A DNA stretch of 64,000 bases from Streptococcus oralis subsp. tigurinus AZ_3a (GTDB lineage: Bacteria; Bacillota; Bacilli; Lactobacillales; Streptococcaceae). A program made the position numbers and the translations under genes. Below the pieces are notes generated by a model. It was not told the origin of the DNA, did not search any database, and was given only the letters and a program-made list of their open reading frames with translations. The stretch lies in NCBI GenBank assembly GCA_000344275.1, contig AORU01000002.1, positions 1-64,000 of the forward strand, given 5' to 3'. Positions 55,751 to 64,000 of the stretch are shown here, in pieces. Positions within the stretch are counted from its first letter, which is position 1, and the number at the start of each line of letters is the position of its first letter.

Positions 55751-56443
55751 TTATTTTCCAAGGTAGTATTCTTTTACGACGTTTAATTTTTCGTCGAATT
55801 CGAATACCAATGGTGGGAAGTTAGGGATTTCTACACCCATGATTTCATCATCTGACAAGTGTTTGATGTGTTTTACAAGGGCACGGATTGAGTTACCGTG
55901 AGCACCTACGAATACGTTTTTACCATCTTTAAGCGCTGGAGCGATTTTATCTTCCCAGAATGGAAGGGCACGTTCCAAAGTCACTTTCAAGTTTTCAGCA
56001 TCTGGAATGACTGAGTCGTCAAGTGAAGCGTAACGACGGTCAGTGTGAGCTGAGTATTCGTCATCATGAGGCATTGCAGGAGGCAATACATCGTATGAAC
56101 GACGCCAGATGTGAACTTGCTCATCACCAAATTGTTCAGCAGCTTCAGCTTTGTTTTTACCAGTCAAACCACCATAGTGACGTTCGTTCAAGCGCCATGA
56201 TTTTTCAACTGGAACCCAGAGTTGGTCAGCAGCTTCAAGAGCCAAATTTGTTGTTTTGATCGCACGTTTCAATACTGAAGTGTAAGCTTGGTCAAATTCG
56301 ATACCAGCTTCTTTGATCAATTTACCAGCGTCAATCGCTTGTTGTGTTCCTTTATCAGACAAATCAACATCAGCCCAACCAGTGAAAAGGTTAGCTTTGT
56401 TCCATTCAGACTCACCGTGGCGAGCAAAAACCAATTTTACCAT
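55751..56443 (-). CDS. gpmA: 2,3-bisphosphoglycerate-dependent phosphoglycerate mutase
   Basis: A 230-residue glycolytic enzyme converting 3- to 2-phosphoglycerate. The catalytic RHGESEWN (8-15, His phosphorylated) and the second site AHGNSIRAL near 184-192 are intact. Single gene with strong codon use, ribosome site AAGGAG and a strong terminator, as expected for a highly expressed gene. Confidence 0.96.
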   Translation of the reverse strand: MVKLVFARHGESEWNKANLFTGWADVDLSDKGTQQAIDAGKLIKEAGIEFDQAYTSVLKRAIKTTNLALEAADQLWVPVEKSWRLNERHYGGLTGKNKAEAAEQFGDEQVHIWRRSYDVLPPAMPHDDEYSAHTDRRYASLDDSVIPDAENLKVTLERALPFWEDKIAPALKDGKNVFVGAHGNSIRALVKHIKHLSDDEIMGVEIPNFPPLVFEFDEKLNVVKEYYLGK

Positions 56444-56467
56444 TAGATGGATTCTCCTTTTATTTTT

Positions 56468-56481
56468 CGAGGTTTCCCTCG
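56468..56481 (-). other. Small GNRA-loop hairpin in the gpmA leader
   Basis: CGAGG-GAAA-CCTCG lies in the leader just ahead of the ribosome site. GNRA-capped stems can stabilise mRNA ends; function here is a guess. Confidence 0.45.
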
Positions 56482-56537
56482 TTTATCTATTCTATTTTAC
56501 ACAATTTTTCACAAAAAAGCTAGTTAAAATCAACTAA

Positions 56538-56566
56538 AAAGAGAAGAGCTTAGCAGTCTTCTCTTT
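56538..56566 (-). terminator. Terminator after the DUF4064-like gene
   Basis: Perfect arms AAAGAGAAGA / TCTTCTCTTT, nine-base loop, then TTAG on the minus strand. Confidence 0.78.
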
Positions 56567-56631
56567 ATCGTACTATCATAATTGTTCTCGATAGAGGATG
56601 AAATAGTCCCGTCCAAATAATTGGAAAACTA

Positions 56632-57012
56632 CTACTCTTCAATTACAAATTTTTTCAATGTTCCAAAGTAAAGTGAACCACCAATAATGGTTAGAATTCC
56701 ACCTACCCATCCTAAAAATGGAATCAAGCCGACCGCACCACCTACAATGAGCAAGACAGAAGGTGCATTCGTAACACGTTCATCATCTTTATAATAAACA
56801 ATAGCCACAATTCCCAACACTAAAACAGCAATTTTAACCAACGACAAAATAATTGAGAGCCCTGTCAATGTCCCAACTGTTACATCTGCGTCTTCAGTTG
56901 CCGCAGCAGCTCCAACAGCCAGGATAAACATGATGACTGGTGCTAAAAGCAATACAATTCCTGAAATAAGACCAAAAATAGCGTTGACACGAGCAAGTGT
57001 ATTTGTTTTCAT
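56632..57012 (-). CDS. Small four-span membrane protein, DUF4064-like
   Basis: A 126-residue hydrophobic protein with spans at about 10-32, 45-70, 82-96 and 98-118; the last loop is FLGWVGGILTIIGGSLYFGTLKK. It resembles DUF4064-type proteins of Firmicutes. Function unknown. Ribosome site AAGGAG and an extended -10 (TGATAGAAT, -10 at 57043-57048) stand upstream. Single gene. Confidence 0.75.
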   Translation of the reverse strand: MKTNTLARVNAIFGLISGIVLLLAPVIMFILAVGAAAATEDADVTVGTLTGLSIILSLVKIAVLVLGIVAIVYYKDDERVTNAPSVLLIVGGAVGLIPFLGWVGGILTIIGGSLYFGTLKKFVIEE

Positions 57013-57257
57013 AATAATCTCCTTAAAATTTTTATAGGTATTATTCTATCATAATTTATCTAAAAATTAAACAGTCTTATAAAATTTTATAATAAATATT
57101 GATTTTCAAAAAATAATTTTAAGTTCTATAGTCTCTTTATAATTAGTAGAAATATAAAATTATGAGAAAACTGAATAGTTGATTATATTAATTATCTACA
57201 CGGACAGGCCAGGAAGAACTTCATTTGAAGAAATGGACTAGTAAATTTTCCCATGAT

Positions 57258-57304
57258 AAAACGCATAATATCAAGGTACTTGAACTCTTGATATTATGCG
57301 TTTT
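57258..57304. terminator. Terminator of ileS; only feature in the 57013-57338 gap
   Basis: Eighteen-base perfect arms (AAAACGCATAATATCAAG and its complement) with an eleven-base loop, about 35 bases past the ileS stop. The rest of the 326-base gap is AT-rich; besides the DUF4064 promoter nothing was recognised. Confidence 0.88.
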
Positions 57305-57338
57305 TATGATTTTAGCGACCTTTCTCAGTCTATTCTGA

Positions 57339-60131
57339 TTATTTTGCTTCAAATCCTTCTGCGACTGCATCCGCAAAGTTTTCTTCTACAATGCTTGCAC
57401 AGTGATCACAGATGACTGCATGATAGCTGCGTTCAGCAGTAGTTGGATCGATACGACGGCAACGGTCACAAACTTCACCTGCAGCGCGTTCAACAGTGAA
57501 AGCTACATCTTCGAAGCTAACGACAGCTTCTGGAGCTGGTCCTTCTGCGATGGTCAATTCTGAGACGATTAAAAGTTGAGCTACATTGCTGTTTACTGCT
57601 TCAAGCAAAGTTTTCACAACTTCGTTTGGATAAACTGTCAAGTGAGCTTCAAGTGATTTACCGATTACTTTTGCATTACGAGCTTCTTCCAAGGCTTTTT
57701 GAGCTTGTCCACGGAAGTCCATGAAGGCAGCCCAGGTATCCAAGATTTCTTCTTGATTAGCAAATGTTTCCGCTTCTGGTAATTCTGACAATTGCACAAA
57801 GTCTTCAGCTTCAAACTCAAGATATGACCAGATTTCTTCTGCAGTGTGAGGAAGGATTGGTGTCAAGAGTTTGGTGATTTTGACAAGAATGTCATAGAAG
57901 ACAGTCTGCATTTGACGACGTTCCAATGATTTGGCACCTTCGATGTAAACAACGTCTTTGGCAAAGTCAAGGTAGAAGGCAGACAAATCAACGTTGATAA
58001 AGTTCACCAAGGCCTTATAGATGGTCAAGAATTCAAAGTTGGCATAAGCATCACGAATCGTTTTCACAAGCTGGTTAAAGCGGATGGTCATGTACTTATC
58101 AACGGAACGAAGCTCATCGTAAGCCACTGCGTCTTGAGCTGGGTTAAAGTCAGATGTATTGGCAATCAAGAAGCGAAGAGTGTTACGGATCTTACGGTAA
58201 GTTTCAGAGACTTGGCTCAAGATATCCATAGAGATACGCACGTCGTTGCTTGAGTCCACACTTGTTACCCAGAGACGCAAGATTTCCGCACCAAATTGTT
58301 TTTCAACATCGTTTGGAGCAATAGTATTTCCAAGAGATTTAGACATCTTCTCACCTTTACCATCAAGGGCAAATCCTTGTGACAAGATTTGTTTGTAAGG
58401 AGCAACGCCATGGTTAGCAACAGATGTGATAAGTGATGAGTTGAACCAACCACGGTACTGGTCAGAACCTTCTAGGTAGAGGTCTGCTGGGTATTTGAGT
58501 TCTGGACGGTTGACCACCACTCCATTCCATGACGAACCTGAGTCAAACCATACGTCCATAATGTCTGTTTCTTTTTTGAACTCGCCATTTGGTGAACCTG
58601 GATGCGTAAATCCTTCAGGCAAGAGATCCTTTGCATCACGTTCCCACCAGATGATAGAACCGTGTTCCTCAAAGAGTTGAGCTACATGTTCAATAGTCTC
58701 AGCTGTCATGATAGCTGTACCATCTTCTGCGTAGAAGATTGGAAGCGGAACACCCCAAGCACGTTGACGAGAGATTACCCAGTCGCCACGGTCGCGAATC
58801 ATATTGTAAAGACGAACTTTCCCCCATTCTGAGTGGAACTTCACTTTTTCAATTTCGTCTAAGATTTCTTGGCGGAATTTAGATACAGAGGCAAACCATT
58901 GTGGAACTGCACGCCAGATGATTGGTTTCTTCGTACGCCAGTCAAATGGGTAGGAGTGAGAGATTTCTTCTTGAGCAAGGAGCAAATCGCCCAGTTTTTC
59001 GATAACAGTTGGTACAACCTTGTCATAGAACTGACCCGCAAATTCAGGACCAGCATTTTCCATCATAATACCGCGTTCATTGACAGTGACAAACACTTCC
59101 AATCCATTGGCAACACCGACATTGTAGTCATCCTCACCAAAACCAGGGGCTGTATGGACGATACCTGTACCAGAGTCAGTTGTAACGTGGTCACCGAGGA
59201 TCACCAACTCATCTACAGCTGTATCCCATGGGTGAGCTGTCACAATTTTATTCAATTCTTGACCACGGTAAGTCGCCAAGACTTGCACATCCGCCCAACC
59301 AAATTTCTCAGAAAGACTATTCAATAATTCTGAAGCAACTACAAACTTACGATCTTCGCCAGCTGGTTGTACCAATACATAATCAATATCTGCTCCAACT
59401 GTCAACCCACGAGAGGCTGTGATGGTAAATGGAGTAGTTGTCCATACAACGATATAAGTATCTGTATCTAGGACACCTTTGCCATCTTTGACGCGGTTAG
59501 CATAGTAAAGGGAAGTTGAAAGCAAGTCATGGTATTCAATTTCCGCTTCTGCAAGAGCTGACTCAGATGACCATGACCAGTAAACCGGCTTGGCACCACG
59601 ATAGATATAGCCTTTCTTAGCCATTTCACCGAAGACACGGATTTGAGCCGCTTCATAGTCCGGAGTCAAGGTCACATAAGGGTTTTCCCAGTCACCAGAA
59701 ACACCCAAACGTTTAAAGTCTTCGCGTTGTTTATCTACCTGAGAAAGAGCATACTCGCGGCAAAGTTTCAAGTACTCAACCAAGTCCATTTCTTTACGTT
59801 TCACGCCTTGTTTTGCTAAGACTTGCTCGATTGGCAGACCATGAGTATCCCAACCAGGAATATAAGGTGCGTAAAATCCTGACATAGACTTAGAACGAAC
59901 AATAATATCTTTGGAAATCTTGTTCATAGCATGTCCAACGTGGATATTTCCGTTTGCATATGGAGGTCCATCATGCAAGGTGAAATGCGGTTTTCCTTGG
60001 TTCAATTCTTGACGACGTTGGTAAAGTTTTGCATCTTCCCATTCCTTTTGCCAAACTGGCTCTTTGGTAGGAAGTCCTGCACGCATTGGGAAAGCTGTTT
60101 TACCAAGGTTAAGGGTATCTTTGAGTTTCAT
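57339..60131 (-). CDS. ileS: Isoleucyl-tRNA synthetase
   Basis: A 930-residue class Ia synthetase. The HIGH motif reads HVGH (64-67, in [15 protein letters not shown]) and the KMSKS motif is intact in [10 protein letters not shown]. An editing domain lies between, and the C-terminal zinc site has CDRC and CDHC pairs. This is the ordinary, mupirocin-sensitive bacterial type by layout. Expression is governed by the T-box leader directly upstream. Confidence 0.97.
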   Translation of the reverse strand: MKLKDTLNLGKTAFPMRAGLPTKEPVWQKEWEDAKLYQRRQELNQGKPHFTLHDGPPYANGNIHVGHAMNKISKDIIVRSKSMSGFYAPYIPGWDTHGLPIEQVLAKQGVKRKEMDLVEYLKLCREYALSQVDKQREDFKRLGVSGDWENPYVTLTPDYEAAQIRVFGEMAKKGYIYRGAKPVYWSWSSESALAEAEIEYHDLLSTSLYYANRVKDGKGVLDTDTYIVVWTTTPFTITASRGLTVGADIDYVLVQPAGEDRKFVVASELLNSLSEKFGWADVQVLATYRGQELNKIVTAHPWDTAVDELVILGDHVTTDSGTGIVHTAPGFGEDDYNVGVANGLEVFVTVNERGIMMENAGPEFAGQFYDKVVPTVIEKLGDLLLAQEEISHSYPFDWRTKKPIIWRAVPQWFASVSKFRQEILDEIEKVKFHSEWGKVRLYNMIRDRGDWVISRQRAWGVPLPIFYAEDGTAIMTAETIEHVAQLFEEHGSIIWWERDAKDLLPEGFTHPGSPNGEFKKETDIMDVWFDSGSSWNGVVVNRPELKYPADLYLEGSDQYRGWFNSSLITSVANHGVAPYKQILSQGFALDGKGEKMSKSLGNTIAPNDVEKQFGAEILRLWVTSVDSSNDVRISMDILSQVSETYRKIRNTLRFLIANTSDFNPAQDAVAYDELRSVDKYMTIRFNQLVKTIRDAYANFEFLTIYKALVNFINVDLSAFYLDFAKDVVYIEGAKSLERRQMQTVFYDILVKITKLLTPILPHTAEEIWSYLEFEAEDFVQLSELPEAETFANQEEILDTWAAFMDFRGQAQKALEEARNAKVIGKSLEAHLTVYPNEVVKTLLEAVNSNVAQLLIVSELTIAEGPAPEAVVSFEDVAFTVERAAGEVCDRCRRIDPTTAERSYHAVICDHCASIVEENFADAVAEGFEAK

Positions 60132-60160
60132 GGTATCTCCTTTATAAATATTAACAAATT

Positions 60161-60370
60161 AAAAACCACGACTTCCAAAAAGGACGAAAATCGTGGTACC
60201 ACCTTTGTTCGAAAAAAGACAGTGTCTCTTTTCCTCTTTTCCCGTAACGTGGGGAACGTCCAGTCTTACTGTTTTCAGACTGGATTCGTTGAGAGGATAA
60301 TCTAACGACTAGGGATTGCAGGGCTCACACCATCTCCCGCTCGCTGAAAATATAGTTGGTTAGATTTTGT
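60161..60370 (-). ncRNA. T-box leader of ileS
   Basis: The minus-strand leader holds the T-box core AAAGGTGGTACCACG (60192-60206) and a terminator CCACGA / TCGTGG with T run (60161-60196) that overlaps it, as in T-box switches. Upstream, AATCTAAC (60358-60365) can pair with GTTAGATT (60299-60306) as the base of stem I, and an ATC isoleucine triplet at 60314-60316 is the best specifier candidate. Uncharged tRNA(Ile) should favour the antiterminator. Confidence 0.92.
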
Positions 60371-60384
60371 TCTCACATTTACTT

Positions 60385-61179
60385 TTATAGGATAAGAACA
60401 GATTCTTTGTTTGCATCTTCCTCAGTTGCTGCAGTAGTTTCTACGTCAACTGACTCTTTATGTTGTTCACTTTCATCTGTCTGTTGATTTTGTTGAGCTT
60501 CAAACTCAGCCAATTCTTTATTTCCAGCCTCGATACGAGCTTGCAACTCAGCAACCTCTTCTGGTGTGAATTGACGAGTCATATCAATTGGCTCTTCCTC
60601 AGGTTGTGAAGGAATAGTTTCACCAAGAACTTCCCCCACCACTTCTTTAAAGGCTTCATCACTTGTCTGAAGGTAAGTAGCTGTTGGGCGAAGAATATCT
60701 TCCCAATCAGATGACTCGACAATAGCCAATTGACTTTCAATCGTAGACTTGAGGCGTTGATGGAATACACGGCTCTTGTTCTTCAACTCTTCTGTCTCAA
60801 CAGCCACTCTCTTAGCATTATCTGTTGCCTGACGGAGAATTTCATTTGCCTTGTATTTTGCTTCTTCTAGCAAACGCTGAGCGTCTTGTTCAGCTTGTTG
60901 AATAATATTGTTCGAACGTTCTTGAGCAGCCTGTTTGACACGCTCCGCAGTATCTTGAGCAATCAAAACTGACTGACTCAAGGAATCTTTCATCTCATCA
61001 AAGTAAGACAAACGTTCTTCCAAACTCTTGATGCGTGTCTCTTTATCATGATTGCTACGAACCAAATCTTCATAGTCACGAACAACGATATCCAGAAATT
61101 CATCTACTTCTTCTGGGTCAAAACCTCTAAATCTTGTACCAAAGGTTTTATCTTTAATTTCTAACGATGTAATTGGCAT
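60385..61179 (-). CDS. divIVA: Cell division protein DivIVA
   Basis: A 264-residue coiled-coil protein. The N-terminal membrane-curvature domain has the hallmark FGTRFRGFDPEEVDEFLD near 13-30, followed by long heptad stretches to ~165 and an acidic Glu/Gln-rich tail. It marks septa and poles. The ATG at 61179 follows GAGGAAAAG; the GTG four codons earlier lies in the ribosome site. Last of the ftsZ-ylmE-sepF-ylmG-ylmH-divIVA cluster. Confidence 0.95.
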   Translation of the reverse strand: MPITSLEIKDKTFGTRFRGFDPEEVDEFLDIVVRDYEDLVRSNHDKETRIKSLEERLSYFDEMKDSLSQSVLIAQDTAERVKQAAQERSNNIIQQAEQDAQRLLEEAKYKANEILRQATDNAKRVAVETEELKNKSRVFHQRLKSTIESQLAIVESSDWEDILRPTATYLQTSDEAFKEVVGEVLGETIPSQPEEEPIDMTRQFTPEEVAELQARIEAGNKELAEFEAQQNQQTDESEQHKESVDVETTAATEEDANKESVLIL

Positions 61180-61187
61180 ACTTTTCC

Positions 61188-61979
61188 TCACTTACTTAAT
61201 AATAATTGAATGCTTAATTTTATCTTGTCTTTTTTTGTCTGTCCATTGTCTTTAACAACTTTTAGACGACCAAACTTTCTCACACTGATCAAATCTCCAA
61301 CGGCAACCTGGTAATCAGATTTTTCAACCAGATGATAGTTTACTTGGACAGATTTTTTCTCAATCAGTTGACTAGTCTGATTTCTAGATAATTTCAAGGC
61401 ACTTGATAAGAGGGCATCCAATCGAAAACTCGAAACTAAAATTTCTCGTTCTCTAAAGTCAATTTTAGATATAATCCTATCGGTAAAAGGACGTTCCTCC
61501 AGCGATACAGGAAGTCTGCCAATCTTTCTTATTCCATCCTGGAAAAGAGGAATAAAATCACGATTGACAAAAATCTGTGCTCTCTTTTCATCTACCAAGA
61601 TATCACCAAATAATTTACGGTCAATTCCTAGTTGGTTGATGATTGTTCCCAATATTTTTCCATGGCTCAGCTGTTCAAACTTGCTCGGATAGCAAATTTC
61701 CAACAAGGACATTTCAAAGTCTGATATCTCCGGTTCAAAGTAATCTGGATAGAGAAGAACTCGAACCGACTCCGTCGGAAGAAAATCTCCACTACTTTGG
61801 CAACCCAGTCCATATGTTCTAGCTAGCACCCTTAAAATCTGTTCCTGATGGGGATTGATAAAGGAAGTAAGCACCGGTACATATGTATCTTCTACCCGCT
61901 TGATCCACTCTAATCCCTTATCAATAAAAGGAATATCATCTTGGGAAAAATGCTGATAAATGGATCGATTTACTGTCAT
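61188..61979 (-). CDS. ylmH: YlmH, S4-domain RNA-binding protein
   Basis: A 263-residue protein: an N-terminal fold of the YlmH family and a C-terminal S4 RNA-binding domain (RLDALLSSALKLSRNQTSQLI near 183-203). The family acts in ribosome quality control in B. subtilis. The ATG at 61979 overlaps the ylmG stop by ATGA, which is why the longer frame was rejected. Confidence 0.93.
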   Translation of the reverse strand: MTVNRSIYQHFSQDDIPFIDKGLEWIKRVEDTYVPVLTSFINPHQEQILRVLARTYGLGCQSSGDFLPTESVRVLLYPDYFEPEISDFEMSLLEICYPSKFEQLSHGKILGTIINQLGIDRKLFGDILVDEKRAQIFVNRDFIPLFQDGIRKIGRLPVSLEERPFTDRIISKIDFREREILVSSFRLDALLSSALKLSRNQTSQLIEKKSVQVNYHLVEKSDYQVAVGDLISVRKFGRLKVVKDNGQTKKDKIKLSIQLLLSK

Positions 61980-62236
61980 AGTAATAGTACTAATCGTGTT
62001 AAGATATTTCCAAGAAACTGGATTAGAATCAGCGCGGCCCAAACCGTAAAATCAAGACCAGCAAATTGTAAATTGAGCTTACGAAGTGGCTCGATAACTG
62101 GACGAGCAAGTCTGATAACTAAGCGGCCTAGTTGACTTTCATAGGCATTTGGAAACCATGAAAGAAGAGCAAATGCAACGAGAATGATGGAGTAAATGCT
62201 AACCGCATTTTGAATTAAACGGATTAAGAAAATCAT
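61976..62236 (-). CDS. ylmG: YggT family membrane protein YlmG
   Basis: An 86-residue protein with two membrane spans (~3-24 and ~62-84) and the YggT motif ALLSWFPNAYESQLG. It has an unclear role near the division machinery. Start codon overlaps the sepF stop by one base. Confidence 0.93.
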   Translation of the reverse strand: MIFLIRLIQNAVSIYSIILVAFALLSWFPNAYESQLGRLVIRLARPVIEPLRKLNLQFAGLDFTVWAALILIQFLGNILTRLVLLL

Positions 62237-62766
62237 TATCTTGCTCTATTTCGTTTAATATCAAAGCCGAACTCGGCACCTTGTGATTCGTCTGGAAGTT
62301 TGATATCTTCAATATTCACGATAACGTTGACAGGCGTCAATAGATACATCGTACTCGCAACTTTTTTCATATTTCCAGCCAAGACGTGACGAGCTCCATC
62401 CAAGTAATCAAGACAGCGACGCGCTTGTACTTCTGTCATGTATTGGAAATCAATCAAGATACTTTCATTTCCAGTTAACAAATCAACAATCTCAGTTGCA
62501 TCCTCATACTTTCTTGGATAACGAACATCAATCGTCACTTTCTCATCTGAGTGATGGTTTTGCTTTGCCAACTCTTGTTGACGAGCATGGAGGCGAGTAA
62601 TATTCGCATCTTTTACTGATCCCGGCTGAGCAGATGCTGGTAATTCTTTAGAAGATGAGATGGTTGGACTAACAGTCTCCTCTTGTTGAATTTGGTAGTT
62701 AGTCACGTCTTCTCCATCTTCTGTAAAATAATCTATAAATTTATCGAATCTATCTTTTAAAGACAT
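62236..62766 (-). CDS. sepF: Cell division protein SepF
   Basis: A 176-residue protein with an N-terminal amphipathic helix ([18 protein letters not shown]) for membrane binding, a variable linker, and a C-terminal dimer domain ([20 protein letters not shown]-like segment near 130-150). It ties FtsZ filaments to the membrane and aligns them. Confidence 0.95.
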   Translation of the reverse strand: MSLKDRFDKFIDYFTEDGEDVTNYQIQQEETVSPTISSSKELPASAQPGSVKDANITRLHARQQELAKQNHHSDEKVTIDVRYPRKYEDATEIVDLLTGNESILIDFQYMTEVQARRCLDYLDGARHVLAGNMKKVASTMYLLTPVNVIVNIEDIKLPDESQGAEFGFDIKRNRAR

Positions 62767-62775
62767 AGCTCTCTC

Positions 62776-63447
62776 CTATTTAAAAAATGCTGTACCGATT
62801 CGAACAAAGGTCGAGCCGAACTGAATCGCTTCTTTAAAGTCACGACTCATTCCCATACTTAGTTCTGTCATCGGCATATTAGGGATTTGTTTTTCTCTAA
62901 TTTCTGCTTGCAGAGCCTGCGTATCCTTGAAAATTTCTTTCAATTCATCACTGTCTGCCTCAAAAGGAGCCATGGTCATTAAACCAACATACTCAATCTG
63001 ATCTAACTTAGCCAATTCTGGCAAAAGTTCTAGCAATTCTTCTTTTGAAAACCCATGCTTACTTTCTTCCCCAGAAATATTAACCTGCAAGAAACACTTG
63101 ATAACATGATCTGTTCTCTTTTGAATTTCCTGGGCTAATTTTAGAGAGTCTAAAGCATGAAAGTAATCCACATATGGGATTACTTCTTTTACTTTCCGTC
63201 TCTGTAGTGTTCCTATTAAATGCCAAGTAACTGGGTAATCTTTCAAGGATTGATATTTTTCTAAAAATTTATCGACTCGATTTTCACCTATATGACGGAC
63301 ACCAAGCGGAAGCAAGGCTTCCGCTGTTTGTACATCTACATACTTTGTCACTGCGATTACTGAAACAGCATCTAGAGCACGGTTGGCTTTTTGACTAGCA
63401 TCAGCAATTTGCTGAAAAACTAATTCAGTATTTTTTTTCAAATTCAT
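62776..63447 (-). CDS. ylmE: PLP-binding homeostasis protein YggS/YlmE
   Basis: A 223-residue alanine-racemase-fold protein with the PLP lysine in VTKYVD (~34) and TELSMGMSRDFKEAI near the end. The family keeps free PLP and amino acid pools in balance. Placed between ftsZ and sepF as in most Gram-positive bacteria, three bases after ftsZ. Confidence 0.95.
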   Translation of the reverse strand: MNLKKNTELVFQQIADASQKANRALDAVSVIAVTKYVDVQTAEALLPLGVRHIGENRVDKFLEKYQSLKDYPVTWHLIGTLQRRKVKEVIPYVDYFHALDSLKLAQEIQKRTDHVIKCFLQVNISGEESKHGFSKEELLELLPELAKLDQIEYVGLMTMAPFEADSDELKEIFKDTQALQAEIREKQIPNMPMTELSMGMSRDFKEAIQFGSTFVRIGTAFFK

Positions 63448-63450
63448 TGA

Positions 63451-64000
<550 letters not shown>

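Overview
The window looks like a chromosomal stretch from a mitis-group Streptococcus (S. mitis / S. oralis / S. pneumoniae relatives). The signs are moderate-to-low GC, strong AGGAGG-type ribosome sites, a BOX repeat, an ISL3 (IS1167-like) and an IS30 remnant, a YSIRK/LPXTG wall protein, a Mn2+ (yybP-ykoY) riboswitch, and a gene order that I recall as largely that of the pneumococcal rpsF-asnS-mgtA-glmM-clpX-galE-rpsO-gpmA-ileS-divIVA-ftsZ stretch. Nearly all genes are on the minus strand. No rRNA, tRNA or CRISPR array was seen.

Layout. 1-1351: two degraded insertion sequences, one joined to the other. 1354-4784: GIY-YIG protein, TrmN6, an S1-domain RNA-binding protein, a HAD phosphatase fused to a cyclophilin, and a GNAT acetyltransferase. 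4993-6037: rpsF-ssb-rpsR. 6201-10799: a 1532-residue LPXTG adhesin with its own promoter and terminator, set between housekeeping genes. 11071-14466: tseB-like gene, aspC, VOC gene and asnS. 14585-15671: MarR regulator and FMN-dependent reductase on the plus strand. 15703-18525: yaaA, a large unknown membrane protein, def. 18630-22821: P-type ATPase mgtA behind a Mn2+ riboswitch, divergent from the Mn2+ exporter mntE.

22859-39492: ABC-F ATPase, cca, dapB, degV, DUF1149, then glmM-cdaR-cdaA (cyclic-di-AMP and wall precursor control), ferredoxin-NADP reductase, whiA-yvcK-rapZ, ridA, engB, clpX, a 56-residue membrane protein, dfr, cmk, a LysM protein and a ferredoxin. 39618-44443: a glycosyltransferase, galE, a BOX element, a DAO-type oxidoreductase, a Nif3-like protein and trmK. 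44545-47763: a second P-type ATPase and plsC. 47806-51309: a ferric-siderophore-type ABC importer with an esterase, behind a promoter that overlaps a CodY-like site.

51310-52204: rpsO with a repeated, terminator-rich downstream region and a structured leader. 52230-57012: an FtsX-like efflux pair, gpmA and a small membrane protein. 57339-64000: ileS with a T-box leader, then the division cluster divIVA-ylmH-ylmG-sepF-ylmE-ftsZ, with ftsZ cut by the window edge.

The accessory parts are the IS fossils, the adhesin, the siderophore-type cassette and the repeat-rich rpsO flank. The most interesting signals are three start codons placed exactly where transcription should begin (predicted leaderless mRNAs), the 90-bp duplicated terminator module after rpsO, the iron cassette, and the Mn2+-responsive divergent pair.
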